This document shows positions 11,894-24,274 of a stretch of DNA of 64,000 bases, one piece after another. The stretch's first letter is position 1; each line of letters starts with the position of its first letter. Source of the stretch: Piper betle (taxonomy: Eukaryota; Streptophyta; Magnoliopsida; Piperales; Piperaceae); NCBI GenBank assembly GCA_033002965.1, contig JAURVB010014499.1, positions 1 through 64,000 of the forward strand. Direction: 5' to 3'. Position numbers and translations under genes: made by a program. A model generated the notes under the pieces. That model saw only the letters and a list, made by a program, of their open reading frames with translations, did not search any database and was not told where the DNA came from.

Positions 11894-14038
11894 TCATATA
11901 GGTGCCGCACATGTTGTTCTAAAGTGGCCTGTCTGATTGCAACGGCTACAATGAACCACCCTTTTCACCCTTCCTCGATCCTCAGCACGAACACGCTTCT
12001 TTCGCGGTCGCCCCGGAGGTCGGAGAGATTTAGGTGGATTTATAACCTTATCTACATCATTCCCAGAATTTTCTGCCCCTTCTGACAGCTCCTTCCACAG
12101 ACTTTTATCTGGAACTGGATGTATAGTCTGTGAGTATGTCTTGCGGTAAGTTGTGACCGTAAAGCAACTTTCAGTAAATCGATGAACATTTTGACGACAA
12201 GAGAGAAGAGCAGCCACAGCATGTGCACATGGTAGCCCATACAACTGCCAGCCACGACATAAACAGCAACGATTTCGAATGTCAACAATATTTGTTCCTT
12301 CATGAGATATTACTTCAAATTCAGCTTCATTTGCCCTAAGAACCTGAAAAGTTCTAGCCCTATCAAGAGCTTCAGAGACCCTGCTTTCTGCAGAGGGGAC
12401 AAGAATGGTGGTCCATTGCATGCTTGCTTCACGTCTTTCATTAAACCAGGTCATCAACTGACGCCTAATACTCTCCATCATTTGTATGACTGGAAGCCCT
12501 GAGGCTTCCAATATCCAATTATTTAGTGACTCAACTATGTTTGCTGTCAAATGCCCAAATCGAGATCCCTCAAAATAAGCAGTCGCCCAAAGCCTGGGTG
12601 GGATACGCCGGATCCAATAACCAGAATCTGGATTTATTTCCTCGATCTCAAGTATTTTAGACTCAAATTCAATTACAGTCAGTGCATGAGCAGCTTCCCA
12701 AAGGAGGTTGACAAGCATAGTGTTGTTAAACTCTTTGCGGAAACTCTCACTGAGATGGCGCATGCAAAACCCATGGAAAGCAGTTGGAAAATTAGCTTCA
12801 ACTCCATCCACAATACCCTTTTGTCTATCTGACAATATAGTGAGCCTTGGCATGTTCTCTGTGTTAGTCTCGAGCAAATTGTGAAGTTCAGACAAGAACC
12901 ACATCCAATTATCATCATTTTCTTCATCAATAACACCAAAAGCCAGCGGAAATAGAGCTCCATCACCGTCAAAGCCAGTGGCTAAAAGCAATGTCCCAAG
13001 ATACTTACTCTTAAGAAGAGTGCGGTCCAGGCCAAGAAGGGGTCTACAAGCATTTACAAATCCATAAATTGAAGCATGAAATGCAATGAAAAGCCTTTGA
13101 AAACAATCATCAGCGGGATTCCCATAGACAGAAGCAATACTGCCAGGATTGGTTCTTTTAACCTGGTCACAGTATTGAGGTAGAAGACGATAGCCCTCCT
13201 CAAAAGATCCACGAACTGCTGCCATTATACGTTCCTTACCCCGCCAAGCTTGTTTGTACGACAAGGTGATTCCATGGACTCGATGAATTTCTTCCAAAAT
13301 CTCCTTCGGCTTGTAATGGGGATTTTCACGCAGCTTCTCCTCAACAGAACTTGCAACCCACTGAACAGAAGCCTGCTGATGACCAAGATGACCGATTCCC
13401 TGACAGGTATGTTGTTCATTTATAGTCCTAATCGTAAAAGTAGGAACACCAGGAAGCTTTGCAGCATGAATACGCCATGGACAACCCTCACTAGCACACT
13501 TTGCAGTGAAACGACTCTTATCGGATTTGACGGTCTGAATCTCAAAGTGTAAAGCAATTGCAGTATTCCTCAGCGCTCTACGACAGGCCATAACATCTGG
13601 GAACTCTTGTCCGACACTCAATTCATGGGAAGGTAAGGTGGCAAGGGATCGTTCCTGGAGAATGGGCTGAGAATCCAGCATGGGAGTCACTTGCAAAGCC
13701 TGTTCATCAAGACTTTCATTCTGGTCCACAGCCAGCTCTAGGTTTTGATCAATAACCAAGTCATGCCCATCCTCAACATCTAAGTCATCCCCAATATCCA
13801 ACTCATGATTCTGGCCTCCAAGATCAATGGCATGATCATGATCACTCTGACTATGACCCAGCCCCAGCTCGTTCTCATGATCACGCTCAACTCCATGAGT
13901 CTGCCCAAGACCCAAGTTGTGATCATGGGTCTGGCCAAGGTTCAACTCATGATCAATGGGGTGACCTGCTCCCATCTGGTGAGCTTGTCCCAGCCCCAGA
14001 TTGTGGGCATGACCAAGGGCCAAGTCATGATTCGCCAT
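11894..14038 (-). CDS. MUSTANG-like domesticated MULE transposase, 714 aa
   Basis: One uninterrupted exon of 714 residues. Residues 1-110 are rich in H, D, G and L with repeated GLGQ(A/T)H-type units. About 140-200 matches the MuDR N-terminal zinc-binding domain (LSVGQEFPDV, CASEGCPWRI). About 320-420 is the MULE transposase core, with D338 (GLDRTLLK), D404 (ILSDRQKG) and, further on, E503 (NIVESLNNW) in the places of the DDE triad, plus CMRH at 425-428. A SWIM zinc finger follows (C592, C594, C604, H606). Near 673-682 is an AT-hook-like GRPRKKR, and the end is a CCHC knuckle (C697, C700, H705, C710). MUSTANG proteins are nuclear, retained plant genes derived from Mutator transposases and needed for normal growth and flowering; no terminal inverted repeats are visible around this copy. 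Confidence 0.9.
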   Translation of the reverse strand: MANHDLALGHAHNLGLGQAHQMGAGHPIDHELNLGQTHDHNLGLGQTHGVERDHENELGLGHSQSDHDHAIDLGGQNHELDIGDDLDVEDGHDLVIDQNLELAVDQNESLDEQALQVTPMLDSQPILQERSLATLPSHELSVGQEFPDVMACRRALRNTAIALHFEIQTVKSDKSRFTAKCASEGCPWRIHAAKLPGVPTFTIRTINEQHTCQGIGHLGHQQASVQWVASSVEEKLRENPHYKPKEILEEIHRVHGITLSYKQAWRGKERIMAAVRGSFEEGYRLLPQYCDQVKRTNPGSIASVYGNPADDCFQRLFIAFHASIYGFVNACRPLLGLDRTLLKSKYLGTLLLATGFDGDGALFPLAFGVIDEENDDNWMWFLSELHNLLETNTENMPRLTILSDRQKGIVDGVEANFPTAFHGFCMRHLSESFRKEFNNTMLVNLLWEAAHALTVIEFESKILEIEEINPDSGYWIRRIPPRLWATAYFEGSRFGHLTANIVESLNNWILEASGLPVIQMMESIRRQLMTWFNERREASMQWTTILVPSAESRVSEALDRARTFQVLRANEAEFEVISHEGTNIVDIRNRCCLCRGWQLYGLPCAHAVAALLSCRQNVHRFTESCFTVTTYRKTYSQTIHPVPDKSLWKELSEGAENSGNDVDKVINPPKSLRPPGRPRKKRVRAEDRGRVKRVVHCSRCNQTGHFRTTCAAPI

Positions 14039-15060
14039 AAAAACTTGCTACTGAACTAACCAAACAGCACTTCCTCCCAACCAGCTCAAACAGATTTCAA
14101 GAGATCAACCATCCAAAACCAACACTCAAATGCCAAACTTCTGAAATTACCTCACTTTCAAGAACGAAGACTCCAATTTTCTGCTAAATTCTCATCTTCA
14201 TAGTGCAGATGGCAACCATTTCAACCAACCTGGATTGCAAAACACAAGAAACTCGCTCAGGCCAAACATATGATATCTCTGGTAAAAAGAAAAAAAAAGA
14301 AATTTTAAGCTAAATTCACTACTAAAGCACTAACAATTCTTGCACTCAGTCAAAATCCACACTAACCAAATCAAATTCACAACAATTGAATCCAATTACA
14401 AAAAATTATAAAAAAAACAACATTGATCAGAAAGTACAAAAAACTCACTCACAAAGTTAGAAGCAAGTAAAATTCTTATACTCAATTGTATAAAAAAAAC
14501 CCAATTTTCACCGCTTCAAATCCACACACACACACACACACACGCAAAAGAGATCAAAATCCGCCATTAAAAACCTCCAAAAAAAATCCAAATAAAAAAT
14601 AAAAAATGTTCCCATGCCAGCATCAACCACCAACCCAAAAACCCAAACCACACCAATTCAATCCATCAACCCAAGAACAGTCATCAGAGCAGCCCAATTC
14701 CACCAAATTTAACTTCAAAAAAAAAACCATTAAAAAAAAATCAGACCGCACCTGGAAAAAACAAAACCCACTTCCAAGAACCAATCTTTCCACCAAAACC
14801 ACTCCAAACCAACCCACTCCCAGCAAGATCCAGACCACAAACCCGGGAAAGATCCAAGCTTTACAGCACCCAAGAGCAGGAAAATTTGAATGGGGTGGAG
14901 AAGGCGGGTAAAAGGGAGGGGGAGGGGCAAAGATGGATTGATGGGAGGGGGATTGGGAGGCGGGAGAGGGGCAAAAGATGGATTTGGGATGGAGGGGAAG
15001 AGAAGGGGCTGCAAAAGGGCGGATTAGGGCTTCGGATTGTGCGAGTCGGGGCGGAGAGTG
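14039..15060 (-). other. 5' leader and probable leader intron of the MUSTANG-like gene
   Basis: Between the TATA box and the ATG lie about 1 kb without a supported coding frame. The part nearest the promoter (14880-15060) is strongly pyrimidine-rich on the minus strand, typical of plant leaders; a (CA)n run lies at 14523-14543. A minus-strand acceptor ttagttcag just before the ATG, at about 14051, fits a leader intron, which MUSTANG genes are known to have. The donor could not be fixed. The open frames of 75-148 residues here are low-complexity and not called. Confidence 0.5.
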
Positions 15061-15085
15061 GACGGGCATTTGTGTCCTTGTTGCG

Positions 15086-15093
15086 TTTTATAG
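15086..15093 (-). promoter_or_regulatory. TATA box of the MUSTANG-like gene
   Basis: The minus strand reads gcctataaaacgcaac. It lies immediately upstream of the pyrimidine-rich leader and is followed by no other plausible box before the ATG at 14038. Confidence 0.6.
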
Positions 15094-15169
15094 GCTGTGA
15101 GTTTGTGTTGTAGGTTGACACTTTTACGGTTCTGCCTATTCTTAAATCCACACAAAAAAATTTAAGCAT

Positions 15170-16600
15170 ATGATAAGGGGTAATAAGAGCATATTTTTAA
15201 TAAAAATAAAATAATTCCGACATCCAATATTATTTTAATTCATCTCTTCGTCGAACATCATACCACTTAAATCATTCTGTTGTTATATATATTACGCTTA
15301 CATATTGCACTCATATTTGTACCAAAGAATTCCTATTCAAGCTATCCGGTCGAATGATCATTGGATCTCCTCGTACATCAGATTACCTAAATCATCTCCA
15401 TCTCTCTCATCGGAGGAGGCTAATAAGGTACAATGAAGTTTTAAAAGGTTTCTAATTTATGATATCCTAACTACTACGAGGCTAATTTGAACTCTGATAT
15501 GTTATTTATTAAAGGCAAATTTTGATTTTATAGGGCTTTTATTAACCTTTTATTACCCCCAAAAACTAACTCGAGAATTAAAGTTTTTCCACCCCAAAAT
15601 TAATAATGATGTAAGACTATACCAATAGCTTATATGGTATAAAATAATATAATATATAATTAACTTTTTATCTATAATTATAAAATCCAAATAAACTCAA
15701 TTAACTCCGACTAAACAAAACATGCCCAAATACTGGCTATAAATCTAGTGTAGGAGTAAGGGATACGTAGGCAAGTGCTACAATTTCCAAAATTCTAAGA
15801 CATGACCCCATGGGTCGGGTTTAAATTTAGATGTGTAAAGAATAATCTAATAAATAAGCCAGATTGGATGAGAAAAAGAAGTGAGATAGGGGTTTAGAGA
15901 TGGGTAGAGAAGGGCTTCAAATTTGGATTTGGGCTTTACACTATTTTGATGGAACAATTTGGATCCAATTGATTAGGGGTAGAATTGTTCATGGGCTGAT
16001 TAAGTTTAGTTATGTGAAAGCTTGATTAAAATTTTAAGATAGGTAATGTTTGATGTTTTTTTATTAGTTGAATATATTTTATGCTAGTAAGTATAGGTAG
16101 GTCAAGAGGATACCAACATGCAATATAATATATATAAAACATTTGTATCCAATTTGGTTATAGTTACTGAGTGTTGAAAGCTGGATTAAGTTTGATTTGG
16201 ATGGTTATTAGTGTTGGATGATATAAAGCTTCATTAGAACCCTTTGGAGTGTTGGGTACCATCCTTCACAATCCCCCAATATCTCATCCACTAACATAGG
16301 TGGATCCATGTGAATTACCTCAGACAAATGTAAGTATTAATTTACCTCACTGCCTTTGTTGAAAGTTACACACATTCCAGCTTATCTTATTGTTGGAGAT
16401 AATGCAAAGAATTCACTTTTTGACAAAAAATGAGCTCAAGTTGGCAGCTCGATGAAGGAAAATGAGAATATAGCATACATATGAAAGTTCTTCATGGACG
16501 AAGCCACACAATTTCACATTTGAATGGGAAATTTTATAAAAATGGTTGAAGGAAAAAAATGGTAGTACAAAAATGCCAGCCCTCTTCATAACTCTCATTG
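15170..16600. other. AT-rich intergenic DNA, nothing recognised
   Basis: No coding frame, transposon terminus or RNA gene could be supported in this stretch. Confidence 0.5.
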
Positions 16601-16929
16601 CTTTCTCATACTAATCATGCCAGATACAAAGCCTGGATTTAGTACATTAAGTTCATAACCAAAATAAATTTAGACTTCAGACCATATAGTAACAAACCAC
16701 TTCCTCGAAAAAATGGCACTGAATCAGTACAAGATAAAACAGGATAGCAAAACTCATGAAGCTCAACCTTCAACGCCATCTGCAGGACCTTCGCAATGAA
16801 ATATTGCCGGTTCTTTGACAGAAGGAATGGACCAAAATCACTCAACACTTTAATTCGCTCATTGATTCGAACAGGCTGCCATCCGTCAATTCCAGAAGTG
16901 AAACATATTTGCCACCTTACAATACCCAA

Positions 16930-19900
16930 CTAAATAAGATTTGCTTTCTTGAGAAATCTTATTGTCCGGCAATAATAAGGCCACATTGATTCAATGAAGT
17001 CAAGATACAATTCGTAGACCGCTTCCTTCAGCTCTCTCAGTTTTTGCCTCAAGAACTCTCTATAATCCAAATTTAGGACGTTCTTCACAGGCCGCCACAG
17101 AACAGCAAAGAGCTCTTTGAGTCTTCCTTCAGAAAGGTAAGTATGAATTACCCTGTAGTAACTGGGCATGTTCTTAATGATTCGAATAGTTTGCCAAACG
17201 GTAAAAATATATAGGGCACAAACAGCTTGCAGAAGTTTGATGTAGACAGCAACTATCAATGGACCAAGAACCCACAATGGGGTTAATTCTCTTGAGACTT
17301 CAGCTCCATGCATTATGTTCACTGCCAGATACCCAGGGATACTGAAGAATCAAACAAATAAAAATAAAACAGTAAGCTGTGCTGATACGTTAATGCAAAA
17401 GTACATTTGCACCATCAAATAATAGAAGGAAATAACTTCCTCTGACAATGCAAAACACAATCCTTTTCATTTCATTTTCAAATAACTATTGATAGTAATA
17501 AATTCTCTGAGGAATAGAGTGAATTCGAGGAAAGGTCAATCATCTCATGCAAGTATATCCTTGACACCCGCAAAAACACAGCCAGACAATGTTTTTCTGC
17601 CAATTGCTCAACAAATCCTCGAGTGGGCAAGTTGCTACTGGAGATCAGACATAAAACCATATACTCATACTCCCATTCCACAACTACTTATTAATTCAGC
17701 TCTCTCAAAAAGTTATTTTTCTAAGGATGAAAAGGTAACTTCTAAGAAAGGTAAATTATACCAAAATAGATTTGGAACAAGGACTTACAATACCAGAAGT
17801 GGGACTTTTATAGCAATGTCGAGTGTAAGGAAGTAATGCAATGCAGCCTTAGGAAGGCTACTAGCAGCCGGTTTTACTAGAAGATGCTCATTTTTGGTCT
17901 CTACATTCTCCTCAGGTTCCTGGCGAGTCACTTTCTCATTTTGAGGTATAGTAGATTGCGTTCTCAACATAAGGATCCATTTTTTCACTAATGTTTGCAC
18001 TCCTGAATAGGTTACAAAGGTTTGCTCTTGATTTTTGGATGAATAAGATGCAGAAACTTCCTCTTGGTCCGAAAAGCCACTTGTCACTGCTTCTTTTTCC
18101 TGATCTGGAAAGGACACCTGCACTGTATTTTTACATGAGTTTGATTCACCTTCGCCATTCTGAGCCCTACCTTTAAACGATAATATCTTTAATGGTTTAA
18201 CCTTTAACCAGACTTTTGGTTCATAACTCCTGCACTTCCCAAAAGAAAGCTTTCAACAAAAACTCTAACCAGCATTAAATGCTTTCAGTTAGCATCATTA
18301 ATCAGACAACAAAAACTCTAAACACCCATCAATCACTAAAAGCTACTTCAATAAAGCGTAAGTTATGATAATTCGCTATATTATCCCGAAAAATGTCAAG
18401 CTAAGAATACAAGAATTAATCATGATAACTTGCAGGAAAACACAACAAAATTTCAAAATTAAAAAATTTAATGTGGTTGGCTTCAGCTCTTCTGAGTACA
18501 ATGGTAAAAAACAAAACATATTAGTGCAACATCAATATCAAGTGAAAAATGCTAGCAAAAGGCTTCTATATTCCACATTGTTTGAATCAATAAGCTGGTC
18601 TTTAGGTGTTTCTTGTAACATCAACAACAGTTCACAAGCGAGGCCACAACAGATCCCAACCTAAAATAAACACAGGGCGAGGGAGAGAGATGGGAAAAAA
18701 ACACTCACTTCAAACAAAGGCGGCCTCTCAAAACACACTGGTCAACTTTTTTACAGGCTTGAATTTAACATAACTGTTCCGAGAAAATGATCTCAAAGAA
18801 AGAGTCGTGCTGAATCCCTGAGAAAATAAACAGAAGATCATAAACAATATTAATTACTGCAAAACAGAGTTCTATATATTGCAAAATATGTAATCTGGAG
18901 AACAAACATATGCCATTCAAATGGCACACAAAATAAAAATAAAAAACAAAAACAAAAATCATGGCAAATAGCAAAGAAAACTTGATTATAAATATTGGCA
19001 ACATCACCAACTCATATACGCAAAAAAAAAATTGACAGTAACAACAGCTAATATAGTAATAGTTTGACTTATATTTTATAGGTACAATAGAAATGAGGAT
19101 CATGATTCAATATATTGAGCATGAATCCACAATAAGGGAAGCATGGTTAAAACCTTATGTCCAAGAAGAGACAATGCCCTTTCAAGCAAAGAAGCAAGGA
19201 TGCATTAAAATCATCAAAACTCCAGCCAAAATGTTATACAAATCAGACAACTCCTATTTGCGTAAAATCTCACTGATTTTACTATTCAATGCAAGAAAAT
19301 AGCAGGTAACAAATACTGAAGAAATGTTAATAACAAAAACACTTAATTACACAATAAAGCTGATAAAGAAGCCCTAATTGTCAAATAAAGTAGCAAATTA
19401 GTACCAAAAAAAGTTACAACAAAAACAGCCATTACGTGTTTAGGCAAACATAATGGCCCTAAAGTCAAAAGACGCAGAAAATTAGTGCCAAAAAATGTTA
19501 CCTTTACGCAAATACATATGCCCCAAATACCAGAAGTAGATAATTAGTACCAAAAAATGCTATTAACAACAAACACGCCCATCCACAAATTCATGCCAAC
19601 ATATTAGCCCTAATGTAGAAAGCAAAAATAAGACTAGCATAAAAAATGTTACTGACAACTAACACGCCCATTTAAACATTCAAGCAAACATGATGACTCA
19701 TAGAAAATAGCATTTAGTACCAGAAAATGAAACAAAAACACTCACTTACACATTTATGCAAACGTGATGGCCCTAAACTCAAAGAAAGCAGCAAATTCCT
19801 ATAAAAAATGTTACTCACAAAGAACACGCCCATTAACACATTTATGCAAACATGATGGCCTAATGTCAAAAATTGCAACAAATACGTCTTAATTATTTGC

Positions 19901-21379
19901 AGACCAAGATTTCAACTTCACAATGCGTGAGAAGCATCAAAATCCATCCAAAGTGGGGCCCTTTCATCATTATACAAATTAGAGACCCAAATTTGTGCAA
20001 AATTCCACTCATTTCACGCTTTAATGCAATCAGTACCAAGCCAATTAGTACCAAAAAAATTTACTTACCACAAACACACCCATTAACACATTTATGAAAC
20101 ATGATGGCCTAATGCCAATATATTGAAACAAATAAATCCCAATTATCTGCAGTACCAGATTTTAACTTCTCAATGCATAAATTAATTAAAATTCCCTCCA
20201 AAATGTAACCCTTCTTATCATTATACGAATTACAGACTCCAATTGCTACAAAATTTGCTCATCTCACCCTTTAGTTCAACAACAAAGTAACAAATAGCAC
20301 CTAAAAATGTCACAAACAACTAAAACACTCAATTACACATTTATGCCTACATGATGGCCCTAATGTCAGAGGACTGCAACAAATAGATCTGAAATATTTA
20401 CAGTAGAAGATTTCAACTTCACAATGCACAACTAGCACCAAAGCTCCATCCAAAGTGTGGCCCTTTTTATGATTACTCAAATTAGAGACTCCTATTTTGT
20501 GTAAAGTTTCACCTATTTGTGTTTCCCTCATGAATAATTAGTATATAAAAAAAAATCTTACAGACCAAAAAAATAGAGTAAACACTCATTCATCCATTTA
20601 ATGCAATCGTGATAATCTAAATCTCAGAGAACCACAACAAACACACCATAACTATATGCAGCACAGGACTTCAACTACAAACTAGATAAAAAAAACACCA
20701 AACATTCATCCAAAGCATGCCCTTTGTTACAAAATCATGAATCAGAAACTCCTATTTGGCGCTCAATTTTGCCTATTTCTGCCTATTCATATTTCACCGT
20801 AGTAATTACACTAGAAAACGTTACAAACAAAAAATAAATTAATAAATCATCACCCCATATACGCAAACATGATGGCCCTAGTCTCAAAGAAGCGCAACAA
20901 ACACACCAGAACGTCCAAAGTATGAGCCTTTTCATCATTATACGAATCAGAGACTCCAATTTTGTGCAAAATTTCACCTCTCTCTGCCAATTTCGAATCT
21001 CACTGCAGTAATTACTACAAAAAAAAGAGAAAAATCTACGAACAGAAAAAAACAAAATAAAAATCATTTACCCATTTCTGCTAAGATGATGTTCCTCACC
21101 ACCAAACCACCCAACATTCTTAACCTCAAAAAATGCATCTCTTCTTCCAAATCACTAGACCCAATCCACCCCAATCCCTTACACACACCGCCAAACCAAA
21201 CCCTAGCTCAAAACTACCCCCAGAACATCACTTTTTTTCTTCTTTCTCAACAACCCAAAAACGCAGAAACCAAAATTCCCACCAAAGGAAGAGCCATCTC
21301 TTGCACAACAAAAAAATGGGGAGCATTGAGAATGAACGGGGTACCTGGGGCGGGAAGCCGGCTGGGAGAGGGCCGGCAT
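16930..21379 (-). CDS. Conserved plant membrane protein of unknown function, 3 exons, 295 aa
   Basis: The coding exons are 21379-21345, 18229-17789 and 17341-16930 (35 + 441 + 412 = 888 nt, 296 codons with stop). Exon 1 ends cag before gtac; exon 2 starts after gtgcag and ends before gtaagt; exon 3 starts after ttcttcag. Phases agree at both joins. The protein starts MPALSQPASRPRSYEPK. A soluble, charged region reaches about residue 110, with GVQTLVKKWILMLRTQS near 100. It is followed by two hydrophobic stretches, FLTLDIAIKVPLLVF...YLAVN and LWVLGPLIVAVYIKLLQAVC, and the end is DFIESMWPYYCRTIRFLKKA. From memory this matches a conserved single-family plant protein, possibly the EMB2759 type; that name is unverified. 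The 3' UTR lies below 16930. Exon 1 is short and preceded by GC-rich leader DNA up to about 21550. Confidence 0.8.
18230..21344 (-). other. First intron (3.1 kb) of the membrane-protein gene
   Basis: Bounded by a donor cag|gtac at 21345/21344 and an acceptor gtgcag|gag at 18230/18229, both on the minus strand. No further exon is needed for the reading frame. The part from about 19310 to 21060 is the repeat array listed next. Confidence 0.65.
19310..21060. repeat. Degenerate intronic repeat array
   Basis: The block ttacacatttatgcaaacatgatggccctaatgtcaaag, usually with taccaaaaaatgttac and aacacgccca next to it, recurs imperfectly more than ten times. The spacing is about 85-120 bp in the first half and about 230-290 bp in the second, where units also share a ttgcag...gatttcaacttcacaatgc and ccatccaaagt...cccttt...atcattatac block. 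Copies have many substitutions and indels, so the array is old. Confidence 0.8.
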
Positions 21380-21550
21380 GGGTGGCGCAGGGGAGAGGGC
21401 CCATCGGGGATGGGCTAGAGGGGGGATGGGGTGCTCGTCGTCACGGCGGAGGAGCGTTGCCGGCGAGGAAGAGCGGCGGCGGCGCACGGCGGCGGCAGCG
21501 TCGGAGAAAATTATCCGTTGATAACGTGATCCTCGCGTACGCCCATTCAC
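21345..21550 (-). promoter_or_regulatory. GC-rich first-exon region of the membrane-protein gene
   Basis: On the minus strand this stretch is rich in CCGCCG and CpG, unlike the AT-rich DNA on both sides. It contains a short upstream open frame (ATG at about 21546, closed within 12 codons). An out-of-frame ATG at about 21413 would join exon 2 in the wrong phase, which supports 21379 as the start. Upstream, around 21590-21630, the DNA is AT-rich with no single clear TATA box. Confidence 0.5.
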
Positions 21551-21649
21551 GTCGCCGGGTTGCGCTCTAACAAGATTTTATTTGCACGGCAAAAATAAAT
21601 AATTTTTTACCAAATAAACCCGCGCGGAGCATATTATATTTGAAATTTA

Positions 21650-23790
21650 TTAATAGTATATATTAAGAATATATAAAATTAGTTTTAAAATTTTTATTAT
21701 ATTATTTTAAATACAAATAATAAATATTTATTTAATTTTCACCAAAAAAATAAATTTAATATACATATTAAAAATTATTTTAATTTTAATATGTAAAAAA
21801 TTTTAATAACTAAATGTAATTTATTTTTAATAATTTTTATTTTGAATAAAATTATACTAAGGTTTTTCATAATAAATAACAACAAGTAAATATATTAATA
21901 TGTAAAAGATGTAAAATTTAAATTAATATATATTATTAAATAACAAACTTTAATTTTATTATAAAATTTATTAATATTTTAAAAATTCTTAGAATAGGCA
22001 AAATCATAATTTAAAGTTTTGCTAGTAATAAATAATAATAATAATAATAATAATAAGAACTTGAGATTAAATAAATCTTAAAGATCTCATATAACTTCTG
22101 TAGGGATAAAATTATCATCATTGCAAGAAAATATGAAGTAGACTGAGTAAAAAACCCGATGTTTTAATGTGAGGTGGTTGATATGTAACTAGATATGATA
22201 TTGCGTAATAATGCTTATAGTATATTAAAAATAAATTTTAACTTTTTTAAAAAATATTTTTTTATCTTATTAAATAACAAAAAAATGATAATTATATATA
22301 TTTTATTTTATAAATAATTTTAATTTTGTAGATAAATTCTCATTTTTATCTTATCTTAAATGATAATTACATCATAATTTAGATGTATATTCACATTTTA
22401 AATATATATACAGTAGTTATAATTTATTTTATTTTATTTTATTTTTGTTATATTTTGGTTGACTGATTCATCTACTTTTAATCTCATACTAATATTTAAT
22501 TCTACATTTATTAATAAGAGTAAATGCAACCTTTTTTATATATTTACAAAGAAAAATACCCAACTAGAGAATATGTCTAATTACCCAAAAAGGAAAAAAT
22601 ATAATAATAAAAATTACCTTCCAAATTATTTTTCAAATAAAAAAACTACCTGTTGCCGGCCAACTCCAGGAGTCAGAGAGAGGTCGGCCTACCTACTATA
22701 TTTTAATTTAAAAAATTTTAATTTGATAGATAATTTTATTATTATAATAAAGAATCATTTTTTTAATAATTAAGTTTGATTTTCGAACGAAGTGGTAACA
22801 TAAAAATTATCCATCCTTTATGGTAAAAAGTTTTTTTAGTGTGTAACGAAAAAAAATAGTATTAGTAGAACATATATTTTTATCTCAGCCCATGTAACTC
22901 TAAATCATTAGATGACAATAGTGATTAGACGATAAAAGTAGTTTTGTCTTAATTTTTTAAAAATGGGATGAAATGCTGCTTCACTTGGGGCCTTATCTGT
23001 GTTTGAGATACACTTCAATTTTAAAATATACATTTTTATTGGAGAAGAGACAAACTATGATATTCTAATTTGTTGTTTTTATTTTGTTGTATTTTAATTG
23101 ATAGAATATTTGTTAATAAAAATTGATATTCTTTTAATTATTGACAAATTCTTAAATGAATATAGTAAATTAAAATTATTTTATTATTGTATAATTACTA
23201 ATATTCACTTAATTAAAGACTACTACTAATTTTAATCACTTTTTTAGGTCCTATTAGGTATAATCCCACTTGGGTCAAAAATCTTTTATGTTTATTACTT
23301 TCATGGTTTATAATTTTTATATTTGTAACTATTTTAAAATAACTTACGTTAATATTACTTGGCTATATTTTTGAAGCCCCTATTCACAATAAAAATGTTA
23401 TTTTTTAAAGTATTTTAGACGGCGCCTTCCCTCCAAAGAGATGATAACGTTCAGTTTGGAAGTAAAAAAAAAACACATGACCAAGTTATCCAGTGAACCT
23501 TGTACAAGTATTCATTCATGTTTCAAACAAAAGCTTTCATGCAAGGAACCTAATTCATAGCAAAATAATAATGAACCTTGCCATCTTAGCATTCGGATGG
23601 CTTGTTTTTTGCCACCTACCAAAACCATGACTTGAATCAGCGCAACCATATACCTCAGTTGAAGCATAAAAACATGGCAACTGTAGGGTTTCTTTCTTTG
23701 GACAGGATACAGACTACAGCACATTTCTTCTTCTTCACCTTCTTTGTTTCATAAAACACATGTTCAATATTAGTTGCCAAATCTAATCTA
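21650..23790. other. Very AT-rich intergenic DNA
   Basis: Long runs of A and T, an (aat)n run near 22027-22055, and no supportable gene or transposon end. Confidence 0.6.
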
Positions 23791-23796
23791 ATCTAA

Positions 23797-23990
23797 TCTA
23801 TTAAAATGCCAGCAATAATTCTTCACACTGGCTGCATGTAGACACAAGAAGAAATGTGAAACTTTTTCATGACATTTTGGTCCAAACAGATTTCCTGAGC
23901 AGTTCTTTGTTTTGACTCTGCCAATGCTTGCATACTCGTTTCAACAGGCCTTGAATTGCATGCTTTTCTAGGATGAAGCTCTGAGGAGGT
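23797..23990 (-). repeat. Second copy of the segment at 3321-3530
   Basis: It lies about 280 bp beyond the stop of the PPR relic on the same strand, so it may be part of that gene's former 3' region. On the minus strand an open frame begins at a methionine in the MQALAESKQRT context and ends within about 35 codons. No family recognised. Confidence 0.45.
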
Positions 23991-24274
23991 TTCTTGTAAA
24001 CCTGAATCATTGGCCCAGACCAGGGCTTGACGCTTTCTCTTGTACTTCAGTTACATGAAAGAGTAATTCCGCTTCTGCATCATTGCTCATTCTTGCTTGC
24101 TTTCACTTGTCATTTTCTACCATAAGCTTCATAAAAGGGGATGACAAGCAGAAAATGAGGGGGAAACATTTATTTTGAGGTCCGTATAAATTAATCTTAC
24201 ATGCTGCCATGGATTATCACCTTCTCTTCTATAAGCCATGCCAATCGTATATCTAACAGAGCATGTCCACTACT

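Noticed and set aside
14623..15169. Overlapping proline- and serine-rich frames upstream of the MUSTANG-like gene
   Set aside because: They lie in the pyrimidine-rich leader directly below the TATA box and have no motif; one would even start upstream of the box.
16639..16929. 96-residue minus-strand frame just after the membrane-protein stop
   Set aside because: It is separated by the gene's own stop codon, begins at a non-ATG codon, and is best read as 3' UTR.
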